Assembly: GCF_019551435.1 (NCBI RefSeq)
Contig: NZ_CP080544.1
Span: 1,116,001-1,180,000 of the forward strand
DNA length: 64,000 bases
DNA from: Lysobacter soyae
GTDB lineage: Bacteria; Pseudomonadota; Gammaproteobacteria; Xanthomonadales; Xanthomonadaceae
Direction of reading: 5' to 3'
Each line of letters opens with the position of its first letter. Position 1 is the first letter of the stretch. The notes beneath the pieces were generated by a model that was not told the DNA's origin, did no database searches, and worked only from the letters and a program-made list of their open reading frames with translations. A program made the position numbers and the translations under genes. This document shows, in pieces, positions 9,860 through 18,133 of this stretch.

Positions 9860-9864
9860 CCCGC
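9845..9864. repeat. Perfect 20-base palindrome over the DUF3144 stop codon
   Basis: GCGGGTCAGG (9845-9854) is followed directly by its exact reverse complement CCTGACCCGC (9855-9864), covering the TGA at 9857-9859. In RNA this would form an 8-bp stem with a GGCC loop. It is followed by ATTGGGTTT rather than a clean T-tract. It may be a terminator ahead of the accD promoter or a scar of the missing trpBA segment. Confidence 0.5.
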
Positions 9865-9865
9865 A

Positions 9866-9894
9866 TTGGGTTTGCCCGACCGGTCGGATAGACT
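9866..9894 (+). promoter_or_regulatory. Candidate accD promoter containing a 12-base palindrome
   Basis: TTGGGT (9866-9871) and TAGACT (9889-9894), 17 bases apart, resemble -35 and -10 boxes, each matching only part of the consensus. The spacer holds the perfect palindrome CCGACCGGTCGG (9876-9887), placed like an operator. A second inverted repeat, CCCGAC (9875-9880) with GTCGGG (9895-9900), encloses the -10 box. Confidence 0.4.
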
Positions 9895-9921
9895 GTCGGG
9901 CTCTTTGGATCGAAACATTCC

Positions 9922-10815
9922 ATGTCCTGGCTGAAACGAATTACAACCACACGTGCCCGTACGGACGCGGGCAGTGAAACCCGCAAACGCAACGTCCCGG
10001 AAGGCTTGTGGGAAAAGTGCGACGAGTGCGGGTCTGTCCTGTATGCGCGTGAACTTGAGGAAAACCTTCAGGTTTGTCCGAAGTGTGCGCATCACATGCC
10101 TATTCGGGCACGTGCGCGGCTCCACGCTTTTCTCGACAACGGCAAGTTGCGGGAGATTGGCGGAGATTTGCTGCCTGTCGATGTCCTCAAGTTCAAAGAT
10201 CAAAAGAAATACGCTGATCGCATCAAAGCGGCACAAAAGAGCTCCGGCGAATCTGAAGGTCTGATTGCGTACGCCGGTCAGCTGAAACGCATGCCGATCG
10301 TGGCCAGCGCATTTGACTTCGGCTACATGGCCGGTTCAATGGGTTCGGTGGTCGGCGAGCGTTTTGCTTTGGGGGTGGAAGAAGCGATCCGCCTGGATGC
10401 GCCGTTCGTCAATTTCGCCGCGAGCGGCGGCGCCCGCATGCAGGAGAGTCTTTTTTCCTTGATGCAAATGGCCAAGACCTCGGCGGGCTTGGCGCGACTG
10501 CGTGATCGCGGGTTGCCTTACATCTCCGTACTGACCCATCCGACCACGGGCGGCGTTTCCGCCTCGTTGGCGATGCTCGGCGATATCAATATCGGTGAAC
10601 CCAAAGCACTGATCGGTTTTGCCGGTCCTCGCGTCATCGAGCAAACCATCCGCGAAAAACTTCCTGAAGGCTTCCAGCGCTCGGAATTTTTGTTGGAGCA
10701 CGGGGCGATCGATCAAATTTGCGATCGAAGCGAATTGCGTGACCGGATTGCTACTTTACTCGCAATGTTGGGCAAGAAGCCGGCGCCGGCGGATGACGAG
10801 GAGACGGTGGCTTGA
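9922..10815 (+). CDS. accD: Acetyl-CoA carboxylase carboxyltransferase subunit beta
   Basis: AccD with AccA transfers the carboxyl group from biotin to acetyl-CoA to make malonyl-CoA, the first step of fatty acid synthesis. The four-Cys zinc finger is C33, C36, C52 and C55 (CDECG and CPKCAHH). The crotonase-like core has ASGGARMQE and [11 protein letters not shown]. At 297 residues it is normal in length. The stop overlaps the TTG start of glmM by three bases. In relatives, as I recall, folC follows accD; here it does not. Confidence 0.95.
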   Translation: MSWLKRITTTRARTDAGSETRKRNVPEGLWEKCDECGSVLYARELEENLQVCPKCAHHMPIRARARLHAFLDNGKLREIGGDLLPVDVLKFKDQKKYADRIKAAQKSSGESEGLIAYAGQLKRMPIVASAFDFGYMAGSMGSVVGERFALGVEEAIRLDAPFVNFAASGGARMQESLFSLMQMAKTSAGLARLRDRGLPYISVLTHPTTGGVSASLAMLGDINIGEPKALIGFAGPRVIEQTIREKLPEGFQRSEFLLEHGAIDQICDRSELRDRIATLLAMLGKKPAPADDEETVA

Positions 10816-12170
10816 GCGGACGCAAATGGTTCGGCACGGACGGCATCCGCGGCCGGGTTGGCTCGCATCCGATTTCGGCCGATTTCGTGCTTCAGCTCGG
10901 CAATGCCTATGGGCGTGTGTTGAGCCATGCGCATCAGGCGCGCGGCAATTGGCGCAAGCCGGTCGTGGTGATCGGCAAAGACACGCGCATATCCAACTAC
11001 ATGTTCGAGGCTGCGCTCGAGGCCGGGCTGGTGTCCGCCGGTGTGGATGTGCAGCTGATGGGTCCGATGCCAACGCCTGCCGTCTCGCATTTGACGCGCT
11101 CATTGCGTGCCGATGGCGGGATCGTGATTTCGGCATCGCACAATCCGCACCATGACAACGGCATCAAATTCTTCAATGCCGACGGCGAAAAAATCGACGA
11201 TGAAACGGAGCGTGCGATCGAAGCGGCTATCGATGCGCCTTTTGAAACCGTGGCTTCAGAAAAACTGGGCAAGGCCGTGCGCACACGCGATGCCGTGGGG
11301 CGTTACGTCGAGGCTTGCAAGAACTCGATCGCCAAAGGTGTCGATTTGTCGGGCATGCACTTGGTGATCGATTGCGCCAATGGCGCGAATTATCAAATCG
11401 GACCCATGGTGTTCCGCGAAATGGGGGCCAAAGTGGATGTGTTGGGTGTGGATCCCGACGGCACCAACATCAACGACGGTGTGGGTTCCACCCATCCGGC
11501 CGCCTTGGCGGAAAAAGTCGTGGCGCTGGGCGCTGAACTCGGCATCGCATTCGATGGGGACGGTGATCGCGTGGTCCTCGTGGACGGCGCCGGAAACGTC
11601 CGCGACGGCGATGACATCCTGTTCGTATTGGCCAAACATTGGAAAGCACAAGGACGTTTGAAAGGGCCGGTCGTCGGCACCTTGATGACGAACTTCGGCT
11701 TCGAAAAGTCGCTTGCCGATCTCGGTATTCCTTTCATGCGCTCCAATGTCGGCGATCGCTACGTCTTGCGCATGCTGCTGGATAACGCCGGCATTTTGGG
11801 TGGCGAAGCTTCAGGGCACGTGTTGTGCCTGGATCGCAGTGCCACCGGTGATGGCATCATCGCGGCCCTGCAAGTTCTGGAAGCCTTGCGTGAGTCGGGC
11901 GAGTCTTTGGACGAGGCGTTGCGTGGTTTGAAGAAAGTCCCGCAAAAGACCCGGAATGTAAAGATCGCCAATGCCAAGCAAGTGGTCGAACGTGACGACG
12001 TCAAAGCCGCTCTTGATGCTGCAAAACGACTCGTTGAGGGCAGGGGGCGCGCGTTCCTCCGGCCGTCCGGCACTGAGCCCGTTGTCCGGGTGACCGTCGA
12101 AGCGGACGATATGATTCTGGTGGACCAAGCGCTCGACGCGCTGGCTGCCGTGGTTGAACAAGCACATTGA
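10812..12170 (+). CDS. glmM: Phosphoglucosamine mutase
   Basis: GlmM interconverts glucosamine-6-phosphate and glucosamine-1-phosphate for UDP-GlcNAc, peptidoglycan and LPS synthesis. The phosphorylated Ser is S109 in ISASHNP. The metal loop is FDGDGDRV, and the C-terminal phosphate-binding loop is [11 protein letters not shown]. At 452 residues it is close to the usual 445. The start is TTG at 10812, overlapping the accD TGA (10813-10815), which implies translational coupling; the first residues [13 protein letters not shown] match the family start. Confidence 0.95.
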   Translation: MSGRKWFGTDGIRGRVGSHPISADFVLQLGNAYGRVLSHAHQARGNWRKPVVVIGKDTRISNYMFEAALEAGLVSAGVDVQLMGPMPTPAVSHLTRSLRADGGIVISASHNPHHDNGIKFFNADGEKIDDETERAIEAAIDAPFETVASEKLGKAVRTRDAVGRYVEACKNSIAKGVDLSGMHLVIDCANGANYQIGPMVFREMGAKVDVLGVDPDGTNINDGVGSTHPAALAEKVVALGAELGIAFDGDGDRVVLVDGAGNVRDGDDILFVLAKHWKAQGRLKGPVVGTLMTNFGFEKSLADLGIPFMRSNVGDRYVLRMLLDNAGILGGEASGHVLCLDRSATGDGIIAALQVLEALRESGESLDEALRGLKKVPQKTRNVKIANAKQVVERDDVKAALDAAKRLVEGRGRAFLRPSGTEPVVRVTVEADDMILVDQALDALAAVVEQAH

Positions 12171-12177
12171 GTCCGAA

Positions 12178-13134
12178 ATGAGCCAAGGTCCGATTCCAAC
12201 CTTTGATATTGGTGAATACACGCATGCGGAGAGTGCGGCCTCACGCGCCGCGTTCGTCAAGAAATTGGGCGACGCCTACCGCGAGTGGGGATTTGCCGGC
12301 ATTCGCAATCACGGTATTTCCGCAGAAACCATTGACGCGGCGTACGACGTGTTCAAAGCATTTTTTGCCCTGCCTGACGAGGTCAAGAAGGCCTATCACT
12401 TGCCCGGTTCCGGCGGCGCACGCGGCTATACCCCGTTCGGCATCGAAACAGCGAAAGGCGCGACGCATTTCGATTTGAAGGAGTTCTATCACATCGGTCG
12501 CGAAATCCCGCGCGATTCCAAGTACGCCGATGTCATGCAGGCCAACGTCTGGCCGGCGGAATTGCCGGAATTCAAGACCATCGGATACGCGCTTTTCGAG
12601 TCGTTGGATGCGTTGGGTAACGTGATTCTCGAAGTGCTTGCGACTGACCTCGGTCTGGCGCCCGACTTTTTCGTCGAACGCACCTCGTCCGGAAACTCCA
12701 TCTTGCGCCCGATCCACTATCCGCCGATCCCTGAAGGCGACGTCCCAAATGTTCGGGCGGGGGAACACGAAGACATCAACTTGATCACGCTGTTGGTCGG
12801 TGCCAGCGCCGAAGGGCTGGAAGTGAAGTCGCGCAAGGGCGAGTGGGTGCCCTTTACCGCAGACGCCGACACCATCGTTGTGAATATCGGCGACATGCTG
12901 CAACGCCTGACCAATCACGTTTATCCCTCCACCACGCATCGTGTGGTCAATCCGAAGGGCGATAGTGCGCGGGCGCCGAGATATTCAACCCCCTTCTTTT
13001 TGCACCTGAATCCGGATGCATCGGTCGGCGTTTTGCCTTCGACGATCACCCCGGACAACCCGAGTCGCTATCCCGAAGCCATCACCGCGAATGAGTATTT
13101 GATGGAACGGTTGCGCGAAATCAAACTCGTTTGA
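12178..13134 (+). CDS. 2-oxoglutarate/Fe(II)-dependent oxygenase, isopenicillin N synthase-like family
   Basis: The 318-residue protein has the full non-haem iron site of the family: H197 and D199 (GEHEDIN), H254 (TTHRVV) and the RxS co-substrate motif at R268-S270 (RYSTPFF). The N-terminal domain (GFAGIRNHGIS) matches the DIOX_N domain. Residue numbers assume ATG at 12178; an ATG at 12154 would overlap glmM by 17 bases. The substrate is unknown. It lies between glmM and tpiA on the same strand and is probably co-transcribed with them. Related proteins of this type are often labelled isopenicillin N synthase without evidence for beta-lactam synthesis. Confidence 0.82.
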   Translation: MSQGPIPTFDIGEYTHAESAASRAAFVKKLGDAYREWGFAGIRNHGISAETIDAAYDVFKAFFALPDEVKKAYHLPGSGGARGYTPFGIETAKGATHFDLKEFYHIGREIPRDSKYADVMQANVWPAELPEFKTIGYALFESLDALGNVILEVLATDLGLAPDFFVERTSSGNSILRPIHYPPIPEGDVPNVRAGEHEDINLITLLVGASAEGLEVKSRKGEWVPFTADADTIVVNIGDMLQRLTNHVYPSTTHRVVNPKGDSARAPRYSTPFFLHLNPDASVGVLPSTITPDNPSRYPEAITANEYLMERLREIKLV

Positions 13135-13145
13135 GGATTTTTCAC

Positions 13146-13895
13146 ATGCGTCAAAAAATTGTTGCCGGAAATTGGAAAATGAACGGCGATACGGCGTCAG
13201 CGCATGCGCTGGTGCAGGGCATTTCCAACATGCCCGCGAATGTCCAGTGCTTGGTTTTTCCGCCCGCGGTCTATTTGGCGGCGCTGATTCAGGCATTTCC
13301 GGAAAGCGGCCTGTCCTTTGGCGCGCAAGATGTCAGCGCCCACGATAAAGGGGCTTACACCGGTGAAATCGCCCCGGCGATGTTGAAGGATATCGGTGCA
13401 ACCCACGTGCTTGTCGGGCACTCGGAGCGTCGTGAATATCACCGGGAATCGAATGAGAATGTCGCTGCCAAGTTCGTCGCTGCGAAGTCTGCGGGTCTGG
13501 TGCCCGTACTTTGCGTGGGTGAGACCTTGGCACAACGTGAAGCGAATGAAACCGAGGCGGTGATCCGCGCTCAGCTTGCCGCACTCACCGCGACGGCGGG
13601 CGTCAGCGCGTTGGATGGCGCTATCGTCGCCTATGAGCCTGTTTGGGCGATCGGCACCGGCAAAACCGCCTCCCCGGAGCAAGCGCAGGCCGTTCATGCA
13701 TTCATTCGTGGCGAGATTGCCGCCTTGGATGCTAGAATCGCCGCCTCGCTCCCCATCCTGTACGGTGGAAGCGTCAAGGCCGACAACGCCGCCTCGCTGT
13801 TCACGCAGCCGGATGTCGACGGCGGCCTGGTCGGAGGCGCCTCTTTGGTGGCGCAAGATTTCCTGGGCATCGCGGCCGCAGCTGCCGCGCTGTAA
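13146..13895 (+). CDS. tpiA: Triosephosphate isomerase
   Basis: TpiA interconverts dihydroxyacetone phosphate and glyceraldehyde 3-phosphate in glycolysis. The catalytic residues are all visible: K11 (GNWKMNG), H92 (GHSERR) and E164 (YEPVWAIGTG). The phosphate loop YGGSVK is near the C-terminus. ATG at 13146 gives 249 residues; an upstream in-frame start at 13131 would overlap the oxygenase-like gene. secG follows after 18 bases. Confidence 0.96.
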   Translation: MRQKIVAGNWKMNGDTASAHALVQGISNMPANVQCLVFPPAVYLAALIQAFPESGLSFGAQDVSAHDKGAYTGEIAPAMLKDIGATHVLVGHSERREYHRESNENVAAKFVAAKSAGLVPVLCVGETLAQREANETEAVIRAQLAALTATAGVSALDGAIVAYEPVWAIGTGKTASPEQAQAVHAFIRGEIAALDARIAASLPILYGGSVKADNAASLFTQPDVDGGLVGGASLVAQDFLGIAAAAAAL

Positions 13896-13913
13896 CGTTT
13901 GGATGATTGTTAA

Positions 13914-14366
13914 ATGTTGATTCTTGTTCTGAATATCTTCTACGTGCTCATCGCGATCTCGATGACCGTGCTGATCCTTCTTCAACGCGGCGCCGGAGCG
14001 CAAGCCGGATCCGGTTTCGGTGCGGGCGCATCGGGAACGGTGTTTGGCGCGCAAGGTTCCGCGAGCTTTTTGTCCAAGAGCACGAAATGGCTCGCTGTCG
14101 CGTTTTTTGTCATCACCTTGTTGATGGCATGGATGCACGTGAAGCGTCCGGTCGACGCCGCCAACGGCGCGCAAGGCAGTGTGATGGCGGGTGCGCCGGC
14201 CGCCGCACCGGCGACGGTTTCACCGGCAAAAACCGAAAGTGCGGTGCCGCAAGCACCGGCTTCTGTCGTAACGCCGGTTCCGCAAGCGCCGGCTTCGACG
14301 GCGCCCGCAGAAAATGCAGCGCCTGCCGCGCAAAATACGCAGCAAACGCCTTCGCAAAAACCTTAA
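13914..14366 (+). CDS. secG: Preprotein translocase subunit SecG with Ala/Pro-rich tail
   Basis: SecG is the small third subunit of the SecYEG channel. Two membrane helices (about residues 2-22 and 55-75) flank the conserved cytoplasmic loop QRGAGAQAGSGFGAGASGTVF. The family is usually 75-115 residues. This one has 150 because of a low-complexity Ala/Pro/Thr tail from about residue 85, containing the heptad VPQAPAS twice. It lies upstream of tRNA-Leu and the nuo operon, as in Xanthomonas relatives. Confidence 0.92.
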   Translation: MLILVLNIFYVLIAISMTVLILLQRGAGAQAGSGFGAGASGTVFGAQGSASFLSKSTKWLAVAFFVITLLMAWMHVKRPVDAANGAQGSVMAGAPAAAPATVSPAKTESAVPQAPASVVTPVPQAPASTAPAENAAPAAQNTQQTPSQKP

Positions 14367-14423
14367 TACGGTTTACACTAATGCGCTCGCATGGCGCATA
14401 AAAAACTTCATGCGGAAATCATT

Positions 14424-14508
14424 GCCCAGGTGGCGGAATTGGTAGACGCACTACCTTGAGGTGGTAGCGGCTTAGGTCGTGGGGGTTCGAGTCCCCCCTT
14501 GGGCACCA
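14424..14508 (+). tRNA. tRNA-Leu (anticodon GAG)
   Basis: The 85-base gene includes an encoded CCA end. The acceptor stem pairs GCCCAGG with CTTGGGC, with one G-U pair. The anticodon stem CTACC/GGTAG encloses loop TTGAGGT, giving anticodon GAG. The long variable arm of a class II tRNA is present, and the T arm has GGTTCGAGTC. It reads CUC/CUU leucine codons. It is followed by a 10-bp hairpin and nuoA, so it may be cut out of a longer transcript. Confidence 0.95.
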
Positions 14509-14516
14509 CATCACGG

Positions 14517-14541
14517 CGCTCCGGACGAAAAGTCCGGAGCG
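14517..14541 (+). other. Perfect 10-bp stem-loop between tRNA-Leu and nuoA
   Basis: CGCTCCGGAC (14517-14526) and GTCCGGAGCG (14532-14541) pair perfectly around GAAAA, starting 9 bases after the tRNA CCA. There is no T-tract (ACCGATCAAA follows), so it does not look like a simple terminator. Possible roles are tRNA 3-prime processing or stabilising the nuo mRNA 5-prime end. Confidence 0.6.
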
Positions 14542-14571
14542 ACCGATCAAAACAGAAGGGACCGACGAAAC

Positions 14572-14928
14572 GTGCTCGCCGAATACCTGCCTACGCTGTT
14601 GTTCCTGCTGGTTGCACTTGGAATCGGCATTGCCTTGATTGTCATCGGCAATCTTCTCGGGCCCAAGACGCCCACCGTCGAGAAACTCTCTCCCTACGAA
14701 TGTGGCTTCCTGCCTTTTGAGGACGCACGTCTCAAGTTCGACGTTCGCTACTACCTGTTAGCGATCCTCTTCATCGTTTTCGATCTCGAAATCGCCTTTG
14801 TTTTTCCGTGGGCCCTTGTGTTCCGCGAACTCGGCGTTTTCGGCTTGATTGAAATGGGCGTCTTTCTGGCGCTGCTGTTCATCGGTTTCATCTATGTCTG
14901 GAAGCGGGGAGCCCTGGAATGGGAGTGA
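14572..14928 (+). CDS. nuoA: NADH-quinone oxidoreductase subunit A
   Basis: NuoA is a small membrane-arm subunit of respiratory complex I. It has three membrane helices and the family loop [24 protein letters not shown], which lies near the quinone site. I chose GTG at 14572 (118 residues), preceded by AGAAGGG; an earlier in-frame start would run into the tRNA. The stop overlaps the nuoB start. This is the first of 14 nuo genes in standard order. Confidence 0.93.
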   Translation: MLAEYLPTLLFLLVALGIGIALIVIGNLLGPKTPTVEKLSPYECGFLPFEDARLKFDVRYYLLAILFIVFDLEIAFVFPWALVFRELGVFGLIEMGVFLALLFIGFIYVWKRGALEWE

Positions 14929-15503
14929 GTCACACGCCGTTCTTCAATCCGTTGCCCGAAGGGCGCCTGGACGATTTGCTCCGTCCTGAAGGCGACAACC
15001 CGGTGATGCAACAAGGATTCGTCACCACCAGCATGGACGCGCTGTGGAATTGGGCGCGCACGGGTTCGATGTGGCCCATGAGCTTCGGTTTGGCCTGCTG
15101 CGCCGTCGAAATGATGCATGCGGGCGCGTCGCGACTCGATCTTGATCGTTTCGGTGTCGTGTTCCGCCCGAGTCCGCGCCAATCCGACGTGATGATCGTC
15201 GCCGGTACCTTGGTGAACAAGATGGCGCCGGCACTGCGCAAGGTGTACGACCAAATGCCGGATCCCAAGTGGGTCATTTCAATGGGTAGTTGCGCCAATG
15301 GCGGCGGCTATTACCACTATTCCTATTCTGTCGTGCGCGGCTGCGATCGCGTGGTACCCGTGGATATCTATGTGCCGGGCTGCCCACCGACGGCTGAAGC
15401 TTTGATTTACGGCATTTTGCAACTTCAAAAGAAGATTCGTCGCGACACCGTCTGGGGCGAACGCAAGAACGTCGCAGATACTCGCGTCATTACTGCGCGC
15501 TGA
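14919..15503 (+). CDS. nuoB: NADH-quinone oxidoreductase subunit B
   Basis: NuoB carries cluster N2, the terminal 4Fe-4S centre next to the quinone site of complex I. The ligand cysteines are in [21 protein letters not shown] and [11 protein letters not shown]. At 194 residues it is within the family range. ATG at 14919 overlaps the end of nuoA by 10 bases. Confidence 0.96.
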   Translation: MGVSHTPFFNPLPEGRLDDLLRPEGDNPVMQQGFVTTSMDALWNWARTGSMWPMSFGLACCAVEMMHAGASRLDLDRFGVVFRPSPRQSDVMIVAGTLVNKMAPALRKVYDQMPDPKWVISMGSCANGGGYYHYSYSVVRGCDRVVPVDIYVPGCPPTAEALIYGILQLQKKIRRDTVWGERKNVADTRVITAR

Positions 15504-15508
15504 TCCTC

Positions 15509-16291
15509 ATGACCCAGACCGTTGAACAATTTTCAGAAGCACTGCGCTCGGCGTTTCCCAATGCCGCTGTCCATGTGGCATTGCCGCGCGGCGAAGTCAC
15601 CCTGACGGTAGCGGCGACGGATTGGTTTCAAACCAACGACGCGCTCCGCAAAAATTTCGGCTTCGAGCAAGCGGTCGATATTTGCGGTGTCGATCATCTC
15701 GGCTACGGCGAAGACGAGTGGGAAACCGATGTTTCTTCGCAAGGATTCAGTCGCGGCGTGGACGCGTTGGGACCGGGTCGCTTCAAGTGGGGTGAGTTTC
15801 CGACTCATACCGATGCCGCGACCGGTAACGAACGTCCCGACTCCGTGCCCGGCAATCGTTTCCAAGTAGTGTTGCAACTGCTTTCATTGTCGAACAACCA
15901 AAGACTCACTGTGCAGTGCTTCTGCGAAGACGCGCGCATGCCGGTGGTTGATTCGCTCACGGCCATTTGGCCGGGGTTGAACTGGTTCGAACGTGAAGCC
16001 TTCGACATGTTCGGCATCATCTTCACCGGTCATCCGGATTTGCGCCGGATTCTCACCGACTATGGTTTTGTCGGCCATCCGTTCCGCAAGGATTTCCCGT
16101 TGATAGGCAACGTGGAAGTGCGTTACGACGCTGAGAAAGAGCGCGTGATTTACGAACCCGTCACTTCGGTGGAGCCGAGGGTGGGCGTGCCGCGCGTGAT
16201 TCGCGAAGACGCACGTATCGTGACCGCCATTGGCGAAAGCGCAGACCTGAAAGTCGCTTCGCGTATCGGGCCTGCAGGAGCGAAGCAATGA
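15509..16291 (+). CDS. nuoC: NADH-quinone oxidoreductase subunit C
   Basis: NuoC is the 30-kDa peripheral-arm subunit that supports the quinone module. The family motifs ERExFDMFGI and [17 protein letters not shown] are clear. The gene is separate from nuoD (not fused as in E. coli) and overlaps it by four bases. A segment at about residues 75-115 ([24 protein letters not shown]) lies between the two conserved halves; how usual it is cannot be judged here. Confidence 0.95.
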   Translation: MTQTVEQFSEALRSAFPNAAVHVALPRGEVTLTVAATDWFQTNDALRKNFGFEQAVDICGVDHLGYGEDEWETDVSSQGFSRGVDALGPGRFKWGEFPTHTDAATGNERPDSVPGNRFQVVLQLLSLSNNQRLTVQCFCEDARMPVVDSLTAIWPGLNWFEREAFDMFGIIFTGHPDLRRILTDYGFVGHPFRKDFPLIGNVEVRYDAEKERVIYEPVTSVEPRVGVPRVIREDARIVTAIGESADLKVASRIGPAGAKQ

Positions 16292-17607
16292 CCGCCTCTT
16301 CCATTCAATCCGCGCCGGCCAGTGTTGCACTCGCCAGCGATGCGAAAGAGAAAATGCAAGAAATCCGCAACTACACGATGAACTTCGGTCCGCAGCATCC
16401 CGCGGCTCACGGTGTGTTGCGTTTGATCTTGGAAATGGACGGTGAAATCGTCCAGCGCGCCGATCCGCATGTCGGTCTGTTGCATCGTGGCACCGAGAAA
16501 TTGGCCGAATCCAAGCCGTTCAATCAGTCCATCGGCTATATGGACCGGCTCGACTACGTGTCGATGATGTGCAACGAGCATGCCTACGTCGGTGCCATTG
16601 AAAACCTCATGGGCATTACGCCGCCGGACCGTGCGTTGTATATCCGCACGATGTTCGACGAGATCACGCGCATCCTGAACCACTTGATGTGGATCGGTTC
16701 CAACGCGCTCGATCTGGGTGCGATGGCAGTCTTCCTGTATGCCTTCCGCGAACGCGAAGAGTTGATGGACGCGTATGAGGCGGTCAGTGGCGCGCGTATG
16801 CACGCGACCTACTACCGTCCGGGCGGTGTGGCACGCGATTTGCCCGACACGATGCCGAAGTACCACGAATCGCCGTGGCGCAAGGGCAGCAAATTGAAAT
16901 CCTTCAACAAGGCGCGCGAAGGCAGCCTGTTGGATTTCCTTGAGGACTTCACCCAAACCTTCCCGGGTCGCGTGGACGAGTACGAAACACTGCTCACTGA
17001 TAACCGCATCTGGAAGCAACGTACAGTCGATATCGGCATCGTCTCCCCTGAGCTCGCCTACCAATGGGGCATGACCGGGGTGATGTTGCGCGGCAGTGGC
17101 GTTGCTTGGGATTTGCGCAAGAAACAGCCGTACGCCAAGTACGCCGAGGTCGACTTCGATGTCCCGGTCGGCACCAATGGCGATTGCTACGACCGCTATC
17201 TGGTCCGCGTCGCAGAAATGCGCCAGGCCAATCGCATCATCGCGCAATGCGTGAAGTGGCTGAAGGCCAACCCGGGTCCGGTGTTCGTCGACAACTTCAA
17301 AGTGGCGCCGCCGCGCCGCGAAGAAATGAAAGACGACATGGAAGCCCTGATCCACCACTTCAAGTTGTTCTCTGAAGGCTATTCGGTGCCGGCTGGCGCA
17401 ACCTACTGCGCCGTCGAAGCACCGAAGGGCGAGTTCGGCGTTTACATGGTGTCTGACGGTGCGAACAAGCCGTTCCGCGTCAAGCTGCGCGCCCCGGGTT
17501 TTGCGCATCTGTCGTCGATGGACGCAGTCGTACGTGGCCATATGTTGGCGGACGTCGTGGCAATGATTGGTACCTATGATTTGGTGTTTGGTGAGGTGGA
17601 CCGATGA
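16288..17607 (+). CDS. nuoD: NADH-quinone oxidoreductase subunit D
   Basis: NuoD is the 49-kDa subunit that forms the quinone-binding cavity with NuoB and descends from the NiFe hydrogenase large subunit. It begins near [15 protein letters not shown], the family signature, with the quinone-site His and Tyr in reach ([11 protein letters not shown]). The end has [33 protein letters not shown], the usual C-terminus ending in DR. The length is 439 residues, with four-base overlaps on both sides. Confidence 0.96.
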   Translation: MTASSIQSAPASVALASDAKEKMQEIRNYTMNFGPQHPAAHGVLRLILEMDGEIVQRADPHVGLLHRGTEKLAESKPFNQSIGYMDRLDYVSMMCNEHAYVGAIENLMGITPPDRALYIRTMFDEITRILNHLMWIGSNALDLGAMAVFLYAFREREELMDAYEAVSGARMHATYYRPGGVARDLPDTMPKYHESPWRKGSKLKSFNKAREGSLLDFLEDFTQTFPGRVDEYETLLTDNRIWKQRTVDIGIVSPELAYQWGMTGVMLRGSGVAWDLRKKQPYAKYAEVDFDVPVGTNGDCYDRYLVRVAEMRQANRIIAQCVKWLKANPGPVFVDNFKVAPPRREEMKDDMEALIHHFKLFSEGYSVPAGATYCAVEAPKGEFGVYMVSDGANKPFRVKLRAPGFAHLSSMDAVVRGHMLADVVAMIGTYDLVFGEVDR

Positions 17608-18131
17608 AGGCCACAGGTAATTTCGAAAATGCGCGTCACGTCGACCCCATGGTCGTCCTCAGCGACGCAACCCGTGCGCATATTGATCATTGGCTGACCA
17701 AGTTCCCGGCAGACCGCAAGCGTTCTGCGCTGTTGCAAGGCATCTTTGCCGCGCAGGAGCAGAACAACGGCTGGCTTACGGATGAATTGATTGCTGCTGT
17801 GGCGCGCTATCTCGGTCTGCCCCCCGTGTGGGCCTATGAGGTTGCGACCTTCTACTCGATGTTTGAAACGCAGCCGGTGGGACGAAACAACGTCGCTTTC
17901 TGCACCAACATCAGCTGCTGGTTGAACGGTGCTGAAGATCTGGTCGCGCACGCCGAGAAGGTATTGGGCTGCAAATTGGGCGAATCGACCGCCGATGGTC
18001 GCGTCTATTTGAAGCGTGAAGAAGAATGCGTGGCTGCCTGTTGCGGCGCGCCGGTTGTGGTGATCAATGGTCACTACCACGAGAAGTTGACGCCGGAGAA
18101 GGTCACGGCGTTGCTGGAAGGGTTGGCATAA
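17604..18131 (+). CDS. nuoE: NADH-quinone oxidoreductase subunit E
   Basis: NuoE is the 24-kDa thioredoxin-fold subunit that binds the 2Fe-2S cluster N1a. The four ligands are in CTNISC and CVAACC, 36-40 residues apart. The helix [12 protein letters not shown] is typical of the family. At 175 residues it has normal length. ATG at 17604 overlaps the nuoD stop, and nuoF starts 2 bases after the stop. Confidence 0.95.
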   Translation: MKATGNFENARHVDPMVVLSDATRAHIDHWLTKFPADRKRSALLQGIFAAQEQNNGWLTDELIAAVARYLGLPPVWAYEVATFYSMFETQPVGRNNVAFCTNISCWLNGAEDLVAHAEKVLGCKLGESTADGRVYLKREEECVAACCGAPVVVINGHYHEKLTPEKVTALLEGLA

Positions 18132-18133
18132 GC

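Noticed and set aside
12178-13134. Beta-lactam biosynthesis gene
   Set aside because: Only the general oxygenase fold and iron site are shared with isopenicillin N synthase, and no peptide synthetase or related gene is nearby.
14372-14402. TTTACA and CATAAA as a tRNA-Leu promoter
   Set aside because: The spacer would be 19 bases and the -10 box is a poor match, so it was not listed, although transcription from here remains possible.
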